A DNA stretch of 64,000 nucleotides from Musa acuminata AAA Group (taxonomy: Eukaryota; Streptophyta; Magnoliopsida; Zingiberales; Musaceae), in contig NC_088339.1 in the NCBI RefSeq assembly GCF_036884655.1, positions 21,831,001-21,895,000 of the forward strand, given 5' to 3'. Position numbers and translations under genes: made by a program. The number at the start of each line of letters is the position of its first letter. Position 1 is the stretch's first letter. The notes under the pieces were generated by a model, which saw nothing but the letters and a program-made list of their open reading frames with translations, was not told where the DNA came from and ran no database searches. This document shows positions 11,620 to 27,000 of the stretch, piece after piece.

Positions 11620-14600
11620 ATGGATCCGCCAGGGAAGCGGAGACCCCCGGAGGAAGACGATGACTTGGAGGCGGAGGCGATCAAAAGGCAGCGGATATCT
11701 GATGGGGAAGAGGACGAAGAGGGCGGAGGCGAGGAAGGGACCGACGCTGCTGCTCTCCCCGGCCTCGCTGTCTACAAGGACGACGATGACGAGGAGGAGG
11801 AAGGGGCGGGCCGTAGAGATCAGTGGATGGGACAAGAGAACGGTCGTGGGGAAACTATTGAAAATGGCGGTGGTCAAGTTAGAGTGATGGCTGGGGATGA
11901 GGAAGTGATGGAGGCGTTGCATCAGAAGGATGCTTCTCGCCCTCCAGCTCCGGTAAGGCAGCAGCGACAGGTGGAGCGCCGGAGGGACTGCCCATATCTT
12001 GATACCGTGAACCGTCAGGTTATCTCTCCTCCTTATCAATTCGCACATGAGAAAAATCTTCAGTTAGATGGAGGAAATGGATTCTCGAGTCTTGTTTATA
12101 GGGATAAGGAAATATCGATACTTACACTCGAAATTATGAAACTTTACTTGAGAGTGACCGAAATGAAGGCCAAGACGAAGAGTCATTGTGTTTGAAAAGC
12201 AGCTTGGTTTTGCGATAGGGCGTTATTAAGTTTCATTTGGATATATGTTCCTGTCCTAGACTTTAGTTTCTCATTTTCGGGTTTCAGATGGTTTTGATTC
12301 TGAAGTTCAACTGAAACAAAGTGGAACCTGTCTACTAGGGCTTCGAACAAGATGCTTTTTGTTTGTCATCTTTCTTTTTCTTAACATTTTGATAAGCAAT
12401 TTTGAGAACTTGTTACGATCTAACCACTCCCTGAAATCTTACTCTGAAGATCTGATATATTTGGGTACACAATGAACCAAAACGTGCTACATATCTGAAA
12501 GCAAACTTATTTGTTTGCTTCGTTTCTATAGCTTGTTAGAAGTGGCATACGAGCTAAATATTTTATGCAAGCTTCACATAACTAACTCGTCTGAAAGTTC
12601 TCGATGATTATTCTGACTAGTGTATGCTGACTTTCATGGCATACAAATTAGGGAGTGGGAGATTTTGATCTATGTGAAAGTTTTTTGCAGAGTGCATCTT
12701 TAACTAACATAAGGTTCGATATGATAGTAAATGGTAATTGGGTGATGCAACATGCTTGTTATCGTAGTTGTTTGTAATGATAATTCTGTATATAATGCTA
12801 ATTCAGACCTAAAATTACCAGAACTATATGTGACTAGATTATGAGAGTGTAAATGACTAAAAATGAGTATTTGGGCTTATATTATGGATCATTTGTTTTT
12901 TCTAATTTTGATACATTTTAGATCACAAATCATAAATATGGATTAAGAATTACTAAAGCCATCAGTCGATCCCAATGACATGTTTATATTTTGGATGCTA
13001 TTCATCTCTTTTGATTATAACTTCAGGAGAGAAGAAAAAGGAAAAGAAGGGGACATAAGAGAAGGGAAAAGATGTTAAGGCAATGACAGAATACAAGGAG
13101 AGAATATTAGACCAATTTCTTGTCCTGTGTTTGAAACAATAGGAAAGAAGAGAAAGGATCAGTTGGAATTCTCTCTCTTTCTCTCCAAATCTCTCCACTT
13201 GAGAATACAAAATAAAATGGGTCTAGAAAGTAGTTAGTAATGATTTAAAAAGCGCTAGGCACTAAGGTCGCAAAATGCCCAAGGCGCTTTGAAATATTAA
13301 AATATAAAAAAAAATATAATATAAATGATAAATATGATTATATAAATAAAAATATGATATTAAACTACTGTTAACAGTAGTTAGAGGGGGAGAAAAGAAC
13401 TATTAAGAGGAGGGGTGAAAAAGTCACCAATAGTGGAACTTTCGGAGGACGACAGTGGCGGTGGTGGAGGAAGCTGTGGACGGCAGCAGTGGCAACCGCG
13501 GAAGCTGCAGACGACAGCAGCAACAGCGAAAGTTGCGGTGGTGGAGGAAGTTGCGGTCTTCTCCCTCGACAGTGGAAGGAGTTGCACATGGAAGCAACGA
13601 CGGCAGAAGGAAGCTGTGGACAAAGGCTAGGCCGTTGGACCTGTCCATTGACGATAGAGGAATCCTCGGTCCGCTGTGTCTGCGGCGGAGGCTGCAGAAA
13701 GCATTGGCGACGGAGGCAGAAGTTGCACTAGGGCTGATGGCTCGAGGTCGAATGGGGGAGCGGGGGGTGGCTTTTGTGGGTAAGAAAGTGGCTAGTTGGT
13801 TCAATGGGGGGTGGCTTTTGTGGGTAAGAAAGTGGCTAGTTGGTTCAATTGAACCAACTAGCCATTGTTGAACCGAACCAGACTTAAAAATCTGGTTTGG
13901 TTGCTTCGTTTGAACTGGGCGCTTGCCCGCGGTGACAAAGAAATTGAAGTTTTGATGTTCTGCAGTGCTTCATATGGTTTGTCATGTCCAATTACATTGA
14001 TAAGTGTTCTTTGTTTGTTGACATTTGACTTGGATAAATATACTCCACATTACAAATTTCACATTTTTATTTGTGATGTGAATTGTGATTTAATAATCAT
14101 ATTTTGATCATCTAGTAGCACGTAGGTTGCTTTGTATCTGATCATTTTAATTTTTGTTATATACGTAATGCAGGTCTTGGATTTTGATTTTGAGAAGTTC
14201 TGTTCCATCTCTCTCTCAAACTTAAATGTTTATGCGTGCTTGGTTTGTGGAAAGTACTACCAAGGAAGAGGTCTGAATTCTCATGCACATACACATAGCC
14301 TTGAAGCAGGTCACCATGTATATATTAATCTTCAAACGGAGAAAGTTTATTGCCTTCCTGATGGATATGAGATAGATGATCCATCATTAGATGATATTCG
14401 GCATGTTCTAAATCCTAGGTATGTGTACTGTTACATACAACTCTTGCTTCTTTGCTTCTAGATGTTATAGTATGGATTCAGCAGGGATTTATGCTTTGAT
14501 CCAGTAGAATTTTGAAACCTGCCCCCTCTTGTTTTAAGAAACTTGAATATTTTGATACCCTTTTCTAGGATCCAAAGGGCTGTCAGCAATGGTTATAACA

Positions 14601-17600
14601 TTTTCCCTGTATTGGTATTGACTCTGACTTGATTCATGTTACAGTCAACTAAATTGCTGTTTAATTGGATTCCAAGACCTACTCATATAAAGACATTAGT
14701 GTAACAGTTCGCTCTACCTTTTGATTGAACCTATATACCAACTCAAAAATGAAAACATATTGTATCTGGCTCTTGCTACTAGTACACCACCCCCCAATTT
14801 TTCCAGAGAAAGTGGATCAATGAGGAGCAATATTGCCATGACAGAAGCCTTAGATGATCTCATGGATGATTTTGGGATTAATTTGAGTTTTATTATTGTG
14901 TCAATTTTTTGTCTTTTTTCTATATCAGATGTTATGGAAATTTTCTTGTACTCAGGCCAACTTTGTACGGTTTTTTCATTCAGGTTTTCAAGAGAACAAG
15001 TTCTGCACCTTGATGAAAACAGGCAATGGTCGAGAGCACTGGATGGGTCCAACTATCTACCTGGAATGGTAAGTTCCACCTGCATACATACAGCATTTTA
15101 AGACCATGCTGTATCATTAATATGGTTAGGTTTTGGAAAGAGACGACAGCTTGTAGTTCTGTCTGTAATTGAATTGAATGAATGCAGTTAAAAAGAGGGT
15201 TTGTTGGTATGCATTTTTCTAGTATGTATGTCTGCATAAGGGATGCAAAGTTGCTTGGGTTCTAGAATCTTTAATGATCATCACTATGTATTCATCGTTA
15301 ACACTTTGTTTAGATGGAATCCTTTGGTAGCTCTACAAGACAATCTGCTTAGTTATCTAATTGTTTGCTGCATATAGTACAAAATGCAACAAAAGCTGTA
15401 TGTTCCTTGTTTAAGGCTTATATCCCTGAAAGCAAGTGCCATGATATAAGTTCTTATGCTGTTACAACTATATTTTGCTATTGGCACTTTCTTCAGAATT
15501 AGTACATCAGCTATGATCATCGATTTCATGTATTGATCAGTTTTTTCCTTGTTTTTAGGTGGGTCTCAACAATATTAAGGAGACTGATTTTGTAAATGTC
15601 ACAATTCAGTCTTTAATGAGAGTGACTCCTCTGAGGAACTTTTTCCTGATCCCTGAAAATTATCAGCACAGTAAATCTCCACTTGTTCATCGGTTTGGAG
15701 AACTTACACGAAAAATTTGGCATGCAAGGAACTTTAAGGGACAGGTCGATTCATCTTTTTCCGTATGTTGCTATTTTCATTGTTGGCAATGCTCCTCATT
15801 GATTATTCCATTTCAGGTCAGCCCCCATGAGTTTCTACAGGCTGTTATGAAAGCTAGTAACAAGCGGTTCCAAATTGGTGTTCAGTCAGATCCTGTTGAA
15901 TTTATATCCTGGCTGTTAAACACATTGCATGCACAACTTAGACATTCAAAGAAAAAGGATCGAAGCATAATTTATGACTGCTTTCAGGTTTTTCCTCACA
16001 TAAATCATTTGTTTGTGTTTTTCCTTTGCTATCTGCAATGCTGATTATTCTGGAATGCAGGGTGAATTGGAGGTTGTGAAAGAGATCCAGAAGAAACATC
16101 TTATCGAGAAGAATGATACTGATGATGAGGAGAACAAGGTAATTGTTGCAGAGCGTGGGTCATCAAATGACAGTGTTGTGAGGGAAACATCTAAAGTGCC
16201 ATTTCTAATGCTTGGTCTTGACTTGCCACCACCTCCCCTTTTTAAGGATGCAATGGAGAAAAACATTATACCTCAGGTATTTATTTAAATGCCTCTGCTT
16301 GTATTTGTCTTGAGTCTTATATAAAGACATTCATGGTCTGATTGCCACTTACTGCTAATCGAATGCAATTCTTCTGAACCTTACAGAATCTCATTCATTC
16401 TTTTGAATGTTGAAGTGATATTTTAGATTCTTTTATAGTATCCTGTTCTTTTCTTTTGAGCGAAAAAGGAAATACTTTTAGCGGGTTATCATAGGAATAT
16501 CTTCTAAAAGATATGCTGTCCTGATTGACTCTAATATTAGTTGAATCTTCTCAGAGTGCTATATGTTCTTTCGACTATACCAATGTTCAGCAAAACTGTT
16601 TATATATTAGAAAAGCTAAGGGGTTTGACTGCCACATTAGTTATGTCTGAGAAGGTCCAATATAGAGATGAGCAAATCATATCACATAATCATTAGGTTT
16701 GCAGCACCCATAACATGCAGAAATTCAATGGGAAGATGTTAGTATGATATTCTAATGCTAGTGCATAATAGGTTTTGCAGTTCTGTTGCTAGTAATTTCT
16801 GAACAAAGCACAATTATTTCCCTCTTTTGTGTAACACAGTTGGCACTTTTATTCTGATAGTTCTTGGCCATAAGTTTTGAAATTGTTGATTTAGTTTATT
16901 GAGTAATTCATTTTGAATTTGCTTCTGAAATCTTCTGAAATGTAATTGTTAGTGGAATTAACTGATGGCATGTCAAATTTGGTGATGAGTTTACTTAGGT
17001 ACAAACAGAAGATTGTTTGTTTAATTGTGATGGTTGGAGTAGATGTTATCGGAGTTCCTTTTCTTTTGGATTGTCTTGGATAGGCTCTTCTCTTTATTTT
17101 GGTTCAGTTTCTAGGGGCCTAATTGGAGTAAATTATAATAAGCTAATAGCTGTTATTCCTAAAGGGTATTTGGTAGAGTGGGTCTTTTTGGTCTCAGAAA
17201 AAAGTCATTTATTTTGTTGACGAAAGCAAGGAAATTTGAATTGTTGCATGATTATCCTGGCTCGAATGTCTGTTCTGTTCATAAAGCTTAGTTTTTTCCT
17301 TTCCGGATCAGCAAGTTTAGACCGTATCTTTTTGTTAGTTTCCTAGTTACTTTCCTGATACAGGATGAATGGAGGAAACCTATTCTGCTATTGCTTTGTG
17401 TAGGTTCCCCTCTTCAACATATTGAAGAAGTTTGATGGTGAGACTGTAACAGAGGTTGTGCGGCCTTGCATAGCAAGGATGAGATATCGTGTCACCAGAC
17501 TGCCAAAGTATCTTATTCTTCACATGCGTCGATTTACAAAAAACAACTTCTTCATAGAAAAGAACCCTACTCTTGGTATACTATGTCTCTTTTTGTATAT

Positions 17601-18031
17601 GAGATGTTCTATGTTTTTAGTCATTATTTGTTTGTTGATACTCTCCTCTTTCAGTGAACTTTCCTGTGAAGAATCTTGAATTGAAGGATTATATTCCATT
17701 ACCACCACCAAAGGTCAAGAAGAAGTTAAGGTCAAAATACGATCTTATTGCAAATATAGTTCATGATGGCAAGCCAGGAGAAGGATGTTACAGAGTTTTT
17801 GTGCAGCGTAAATCGGAAGAACTCTGGTACGTTTGTTATTGAAGTTAAGTGTTTCACTGTTGTCTGTATGCATGCTGACCACTGTGTTCCTTTTGGTATT
17901 GTTGCCTGTGTGCACGCCGACCATTGTGTTCCTTCAGGTTTGAGATGCAGGACCTCCATGTCAACGAAACTCTTCCTCAAATGGTTGCTCTATCCGAGGC
18001 TTACATGCAAATATATGAGCAGCAAGAGTGA
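11620..18031 (+). CDS. USP39: USP39/Sad1-like tri-snRNP splicing factor, 9 exons
   Basis: Exons are 11620-12018, 14174-14418, 14984-15068, 15559-15744, 15817-15987, 16061-16276, 17404-17575, 17655-17826 and 17938-18031, giving 1740 nt and 579 aa (human USP39 is about 565 aa). The first 120 residues are acidic and low in complexity. A UBP-type zinc finger covers about 124-210 (C124, C143, then CLVCGKYYQGRG and HAHTHSLEAGHH). A USP-like domain fills about 244-575. The Cys box reads GLNNIKETDFVN, with Asp (D253) in place of the catalytic Cys, and the usual GHY near the end is GCY, so it should not cleave ubiquitin. In yeast and human this family acts in the nucleus in U4/U6.U5 tri-snRNP assembly. 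I chose the ATG at 11620 because it is the first in-frame ATG. It converges on EPSPS with an 867-base gap. Confidence 0.93.
13762..13849. repeat. 44-bp tandem duplication
   Basis: A 44-base unit starting GGGGGGTGGC and ending GGTTCAAT occurs at 13762-13805 and again at 13806-13849 without visible change. It lies inside the MITE-like element and runs into the palindrome at 13834. Confidence 0.9.
13834..13863. repeat. 30-bp perfect palindrome
   Basis: Perfect 30-base palindrome centred on CAATTG (core GGTTCAATTGAACC). It could form a cruciform or hairpin. A 26-base version lies at 33127-33152 in the second element. Confidence 0.9.
17858..17934 (+). repeat. Tandem duplication at intron 8 acceptor
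   Basis: Two 35-base copies (17858-17892 and 17900-17934, period 42), about 83% identical, end with GTGTTCCTT. The second is followed by the real acceptor CAG of exon 9; the first by TTGG. The duplication therefore copied the acceptor region but left only one functional AG. Confidence 0.75.
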
Positions 18032-18898
18032 CTAGAGAGTCAATTTTTTGTTTGGTCTTGAGATAGGCTGGAAAGTTAGCACGAGAAGCTCCTAAACTCT
18101 CGCATTATGAATGACATGATCAACTGGCCTATCTGTTTATTCAGCAGAAGCTTTGTACCCATTTGTGGCTGGCACTCGGGCCAAGAAGAATGTGCTGATC
18201 ATGTACCAGTGGACCTTTTTGCCTGGTTCAACTCATGCTTCTGGCGGTTGAGAGCAAACTGCTGCATGGTGATAGCTGTTCTTAAGCGGATGATCGATAT
18301 TTCAGAACTTTTTTGTGTTTATTGTCCGCCAAAATGGTAAATGAAAACTATATTTCGATGATGCAGGCAAAATTGTTTCAAAAGAGTAATCAGTAGCCTC
18401 ATTAGAATGGAAGCAAAAAGAATTCATAGTCTGTAAAAGTGGTGAATGAGAGAGCCTTGCTAAAGCCCAGACGTTGTATGTTTCAACTGATTTCTGTCGT
18501 CAATTTCTTCTATGATAATGGAAAATATTTCCAACTTCCTCCAGAAGTACTCTTAATTTTGGTCGGTGGATTGGACATGTAGTTGGAGTTGCAATCAAGC
18601 AAACAAGCAATAGTGTAATAAGGGGCATAAGAATTCACGACCTGATTCAGTCTACAGCATATTACACGTATTTGGTTGGATGTTTCCAAATAAAATGACA
18701 TATACCAACGCGTCCTCTACCCAAAAATACTCAATTCAGATACAAAGGTGTCTTAACAACCTGCATAGGCAGTGCAAGTCACATTATTGAGCAGCAAAAC
18801 AAAGAATCGTCCATCACAAAATAGTGAGAAATTTAGAGAGGCTTCTCTGCAGACCCGGGGATTGGAACTTCACTCTACTCTTTTTGGGAGGTCCCATT
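18032..18898. other. Convergent 3' UTR region, USP39 and EPSPS
   Basis: Sequence between two stop codons that face each other. It must hold both 3' UTRs and polyadenylation signals. ORFs in it (for example 18107-18340) show no protein features. Nothing else is recognised. Confidence 0.6.
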
Positions 18899-22235
<3,337 letters not shown>

Positions 22236-22262
22236 CTCTCTTCTCTCTCTCTCTCTCTCTCC
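22236..22262 (-). repeat. (GA)n tract in EPSPS 5' UTR
   Basis: CT-rich on the plus strand, so GA-rich in the EPSPS transcript, ending directly at the start codon. GA tracts in plant 5' UTRs and promoters can bind BPC/GAGA-type factors (known of other genes; inferred here). Confidence 0.75.
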
Positions 22263-22765
22263 GTGCGCTCCGGTTGCTCTGGAAGAACGAGGGGAATTGG
22301 GATGGGATTTAAAGTAGCAAAACCAGCAACCCTTCAACGAGGCTGCGTCACGTAGCAATGAAAGTTACGACTTAAGGTACGAAGGACGCCGTGGGTGCAC
22401 GTCAGAGTATTAGCCTCTAGATGCGAGCCACGTCAAGGTGCGTATCTTAAGTCGGGTTCTCATGCACCACCCAACTCCCACCAACCCCGCCCCCCTCTCC
22501 GATACTACGAGAGCACCGCCACCAACCCCTTCAGAAGCGGTGCGCTGCTCCGCCCGAATTCATCTGACCCCGACCCCAACTGGCGTGGCAGGAGACTATT
22601 CGTTATTCTCTGTGGGGTCCGCGTGGGATGTGGTTGGTTGGTGAATCGAGTGGTGACGAGCGACCAGCGATCGCGAGGAAGGCGCAGCAAGTCTGCATGC
22701 TGCCGACTCACCTAACCCAACTCAGTTTGGTGGTGGGAAGGAACCTTGAATTCTCTTACATTTTT

Positions 22766-22852
<87 letters not shown>

Positions 22853-24039
22853 TCTCTTACAAATTGGATGGGGCTTGGAATTGCCATTTGCACTTCAAAA
22901 CTCATCACTTTATAAATATATCGTCACAGGAAATTTCCATGATCATGGCTGGGTTGTGAATTAACAGTCTCTAATTGATCCACCAACATCAGTGCCAGAT
23001 GGCTTGAATCTACTGATATCACATCCTTTGCCAATAATTTCTCATGGGCAGCGAATGGGGCGGGTTAGTTGTGGCCAGCATGCATGCATGCATGCACATG
23101 TTAAATATGGCCGCTATATGACAAATTAGCCAGCTGAAGTATGACCACACGAATCATATGGCACGCCGTCACACGTGAGGATGGATTGAGAATTACCCAT
23201 CGGTGCATAAAATGGTGTCACACATGAGATTATGGATTAGTCATTGCGCCATGGTGGTCACTCGACTTCATTTGCTTTGCTTGGATAAGTAGTACAAGAG
23301 GATTCCCCTGCAACAACTCAATACACGTTTTTTGCGTGTATATTTTGTCCCTTCCTATAGCATGCTTCGCTTCAAGGAGTATAGTGTTTATAAATACAGA
23401 TATTTTGTCCATTCCTGTAGCATGTTTCCACTGATCTCTAATTCTAACTTATGCTGTAATCAGTTTAAATGTTAAACCCAAACGACATTTTAACTATAAA
23501 ATATATTGAAAGAAAGAATCATCGTAAATGTCCTTTGGGTTTAACATTTAAAACTGCAAATCCTTGGTTTTAATAGATCTAAGCACCATATATCGCTGGG
23601 AAAAATCAGCCCGAAACTTTCACGATCGACATCAGGTTATACCATACATAGCAAACTTGCAAGAGAACCACATCAACCCTGAAAACTTTCAGAGGTGAGA
23701 CACCCCAGCTATGCAACGTAACTCAAAATGGGCAGCAAAAAGTCATACTTGATCAAGGAACAATATCCACAGTTGAAATGGTTCAATTTTGGTCGCTTGT
23801 TAGATTAGTAGAAGATGCAAATAGGACAGCCAGTCTTAAAAACTAAGTAGCCCCAACATTATTGATGAGCAATAGAACAACAATGCCAAGTGTGATTATG
23901 AGTACCATTTCGGGATTTTTTTTTTTTGCACATCCAGTTCCAGTATGTACTGTTGCAAGCATCTCTAACGATGCAGCATCTGAACAAACATCAGGAAGGA
24001 AGCAAAGTGTAGCAGTTTGGAAGCAACAAACATCTCAAT
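22263..24039. other. EPSPS promoter side and intergenic DNA
   Basis: The first few hundred bases are GC-rich and should contain the EPSPS promoter and upstream control region; I could not assign a TATA box. Then comes an AT array (22768-22850) and a short GCAT run (near 23080-23096). From about 23500 to 24039 the sequence probably holds the 3' UTR of the small gene on the minus strand. No other gene is seen. Confidence 0.5.
22768..22850. repeat. (AT)n microsatellite
   Basis: Pure AT array of about 41 units, roughly 530 bases upstream of the EPSPS start codon. Confidence 0.95.
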
Positions 24040-27000
24040 CTAACCAGATGCCCCTGCAGATTCAGTGGCTTCAGCTTCCTTCTGAGTTTCCAGAGCCGTG
24101 ACACGCCTGTTTAGAGCTTCATAACGTTCATCAAGAGTTCCATAGATTCCATTCACCTGGAAAAAGCAAGCATCCACACTCAGTGCTAAAATAAATAATT
24201 TATTAGGCCATCTAAAGAACAAGGCAAAATTGAGAATGCACTGAAGCAAAAGCTTCCAAACATTGATGCCACATTAGCATTTTCATACTATAGCAATTGA
24301 AACTAATTTGATACCCAAAAGAGACCCGGTAAGAAATTTAGAATTTCTATCAAATCATATAACAATATTCATGGAAAGATTGAACTGTATAGTAGATTAT
24401 TTGACATTATTGAATATTCATATACAAAACACCAGCAGCTGTAGAAACCACCATTAGAATTCCTGTACAGGTTTAGAAAACTCAAGATAATCCCAAACAT
24501 CTATAAATAAGGATCAACACCAGTAACTGAAAACGTCTCTTAAGGTAATCCATTCTCATCAATCATCAACCAGCCTATCCTTAAATGAGAAAGGTACAAA
24601 AAGAACAAGGTTTCATCCTTCTATCTTGAGAGAAGGGCTTCAACTTGCACTTACATCGTTCTTAGAGCCTAAAAGATTTAATTGAGCTATACTTGCCTCA
24701 TCCAACTTAGGGATCTCTCCAAAATATTTTGAGAAACTCCGAGCCTTATTTGCTGCTTCATCTGTTCTCCACCTCCTCCCTCACACTATTTCATTCAAGT
24801 GAGTTTCCTAAGCTTGATTTTCATCCAACATCCTTTTTGGTGAGCCATTAATAAATGAATCCTCCTAAAAGACAAAAATAATAGACTACCTCGAGGAGGT
24901 GGAGGAACCTACAAGCGGATGCAGACCATTTTGCTAAACCATTACATATATTGTCTTCTTCTTGATCTTTGTGTTTGTTCTTTTACCTGTACTCTTATTG
25001 GGCTTTTGGAAATTTTGTTATCCACACATTATTTTCAGTAAGCTTAGTGCCTAAATGATTCAACAAGAACTTTAGATATTCAAAACAAGATTTAACATCA
25101 TATTACCTTAAAAACTCTTGTTGCTGTCTTGGATGCCTTGGTGAAAGCACAAAGAAAATGGGCGATTTAGTTACAATTTTTATAGAGTGTGTTTTAGGAT
25201 TATGTACATAAATATATTGGTCACCAAACCATCTATTTATTTTAAATACGTTCAAACCAAGAATGAAGTGTACAAAAGGATGATGTGGTTGGTAGGACTA
25301 AGAATGCTCTGAAATATAACAGGTATAAGGATGCATAACAACAAATGGAGACTACAGCGCTAAGTAGAAGGCAAAATATCAATATCGTACACATCATATC
25401 AGATTTTTCTATCAACCCGATTTTATGATTCTGCTTATGTTATTTTTCATGCTCTAGGAGATATAGCACATAAAGACCTAGTGAAGATAAGTATATGGTG
25501 CTGGAACACTACATGTGTTGAACAAGATAGCATCAGATTCTGATGAATGAAGTGCTTGCTTAAGTGTTTTGTTAAATTCAATGCATCAAGGCTCTTTTAC
25601 TGCAGTCACTGCATTCATTGACTTAGCAACAATGGATGTTATATAATGGACAACTTTTGGATCTGAAAATCTGAAACTCACAGAAGATGCACAAACCATT
25701 TTGGATCATCCAGGCACTAAATCATCTTCTAAAAGGAATTGGACCACTGACTCTCATATCCACCAGACTAACATAAACAGATTAGCTTTTCAATTTATTT
25801 TTCAGATGCATTTGTGTGATGCAACTTTTTAATGTCAAAAATATAGGTTGAGCTCATCATGAGCTTATAAGCCGTGCTCATCCAATCAAATATTTGTCTG
25901 TTGTCAAGGTCTGAAAAGAAAATCCACAAAGAAGGACCATTTAGGGAATAAAACAAGGACACACAGGACAGTGCTATGGATATTTCTCATACGAGACCAA
26001 AGAAAATGTAATGTTCGTCATTTGATAATGATGGCTTTGATAATGCAGTGGTCAAGATGTAAGCAACAACACAAATGTCCATATGATTCATGAATTGCAT
26101 CCCAAAGTACCACTAATCCATCTAAAGCAATGCCTCCTGTTAGATTTCAACTTCATTCAACTTGAAGCACCATCATCTTTTAAAGATGGAAAGGAAGACA
26201 GGTGTGGCTTCATCTTCTAAAACATTTTGCTGCAGTAATTCTCCTAAGATCTTTTTGAGGAGTCATTATTTCTATGGAGCATTTGCAACTATACATAAAT
26301 TTGTTTTTTTATGTCATGAGAACTGAGATTTCGATAATTCTGACAGCATTGAAGTAGTTTGATAGAATCAGGTAACTACACAACTCTGAATAAACAAATT
26401 TATTACATTCCCTCAAACAAACCTTTTCATTTAGTTCCTTTTTCAAAGGGACTAACTGCTAGAGTCTACAATGAGATAATAACAGGCGTTGTTGCAGCAC
26501 AATAAATGACAGAAAACAAACAATGAGAAAAATAACGAGTAGGTCAGCCTTCTTAAATTTGATAAATGCAACAGAATGATATGCCTTCCCAAGCTTATTT
26601 TGAAATGCTTCTTACGGAATGTATCAATATACTTAAGATTTATAAGTCTTATCAACACAAAATACCAATATTGCATTTTATTAACCAATTTTTTTTATAT
26701 GAAACAACAAACTACTGAAAAACTGTCTCAGAGAAAATTAGCCCTCCTAAATCCTAATTAACATACACAAAACAGAGAGTTCCTAACCATGAGCAGAATG
26801 TAACGATAAATTTACACCAAACTTCCAAGAAAAAAAAGGAAAAACGTGTCCGTTTGACTTGAACATTTCTCAAAAAAAAAAAAAAAAAAAAACTAGCATG
26901 TAGCTGCATTGTTGAAGTTGACATGAGATTTCCCTATTTATAGAAACTCACATATTATATATAAGTAATTATACAGATAAGTACTACTAGACTAGAATCA

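Larger units (their letters stand above)
13241..13936. mobile_element. MITE-like element in intron 1 of USP39 gene
   Basis: Begins with TGATTTAAAAAGCGCTAGGC, then GGCGC-type words and an AT-rich stretch (AATATTAAAATATAAAAA) that also occurs after 32590. It shares CTGTTAACAGTAG and the central palindrome around GGTTCAATTGAACC with the element at 32513-33310, so both belong to one family. The GC-rich middle (13400-13740) produces overlapping ORFs on both strands, which I do not regard as genes. The right end is degraded, near GGGCGCTTGCCCGCGG. Confidence 0.65.

Noticed and set aside
13371..13871. Overlapping ORFs of 70-138 codons on both strands
   Set aside because: They arise from the GC-rich middle of the MITE-like element within the USP39 intron.
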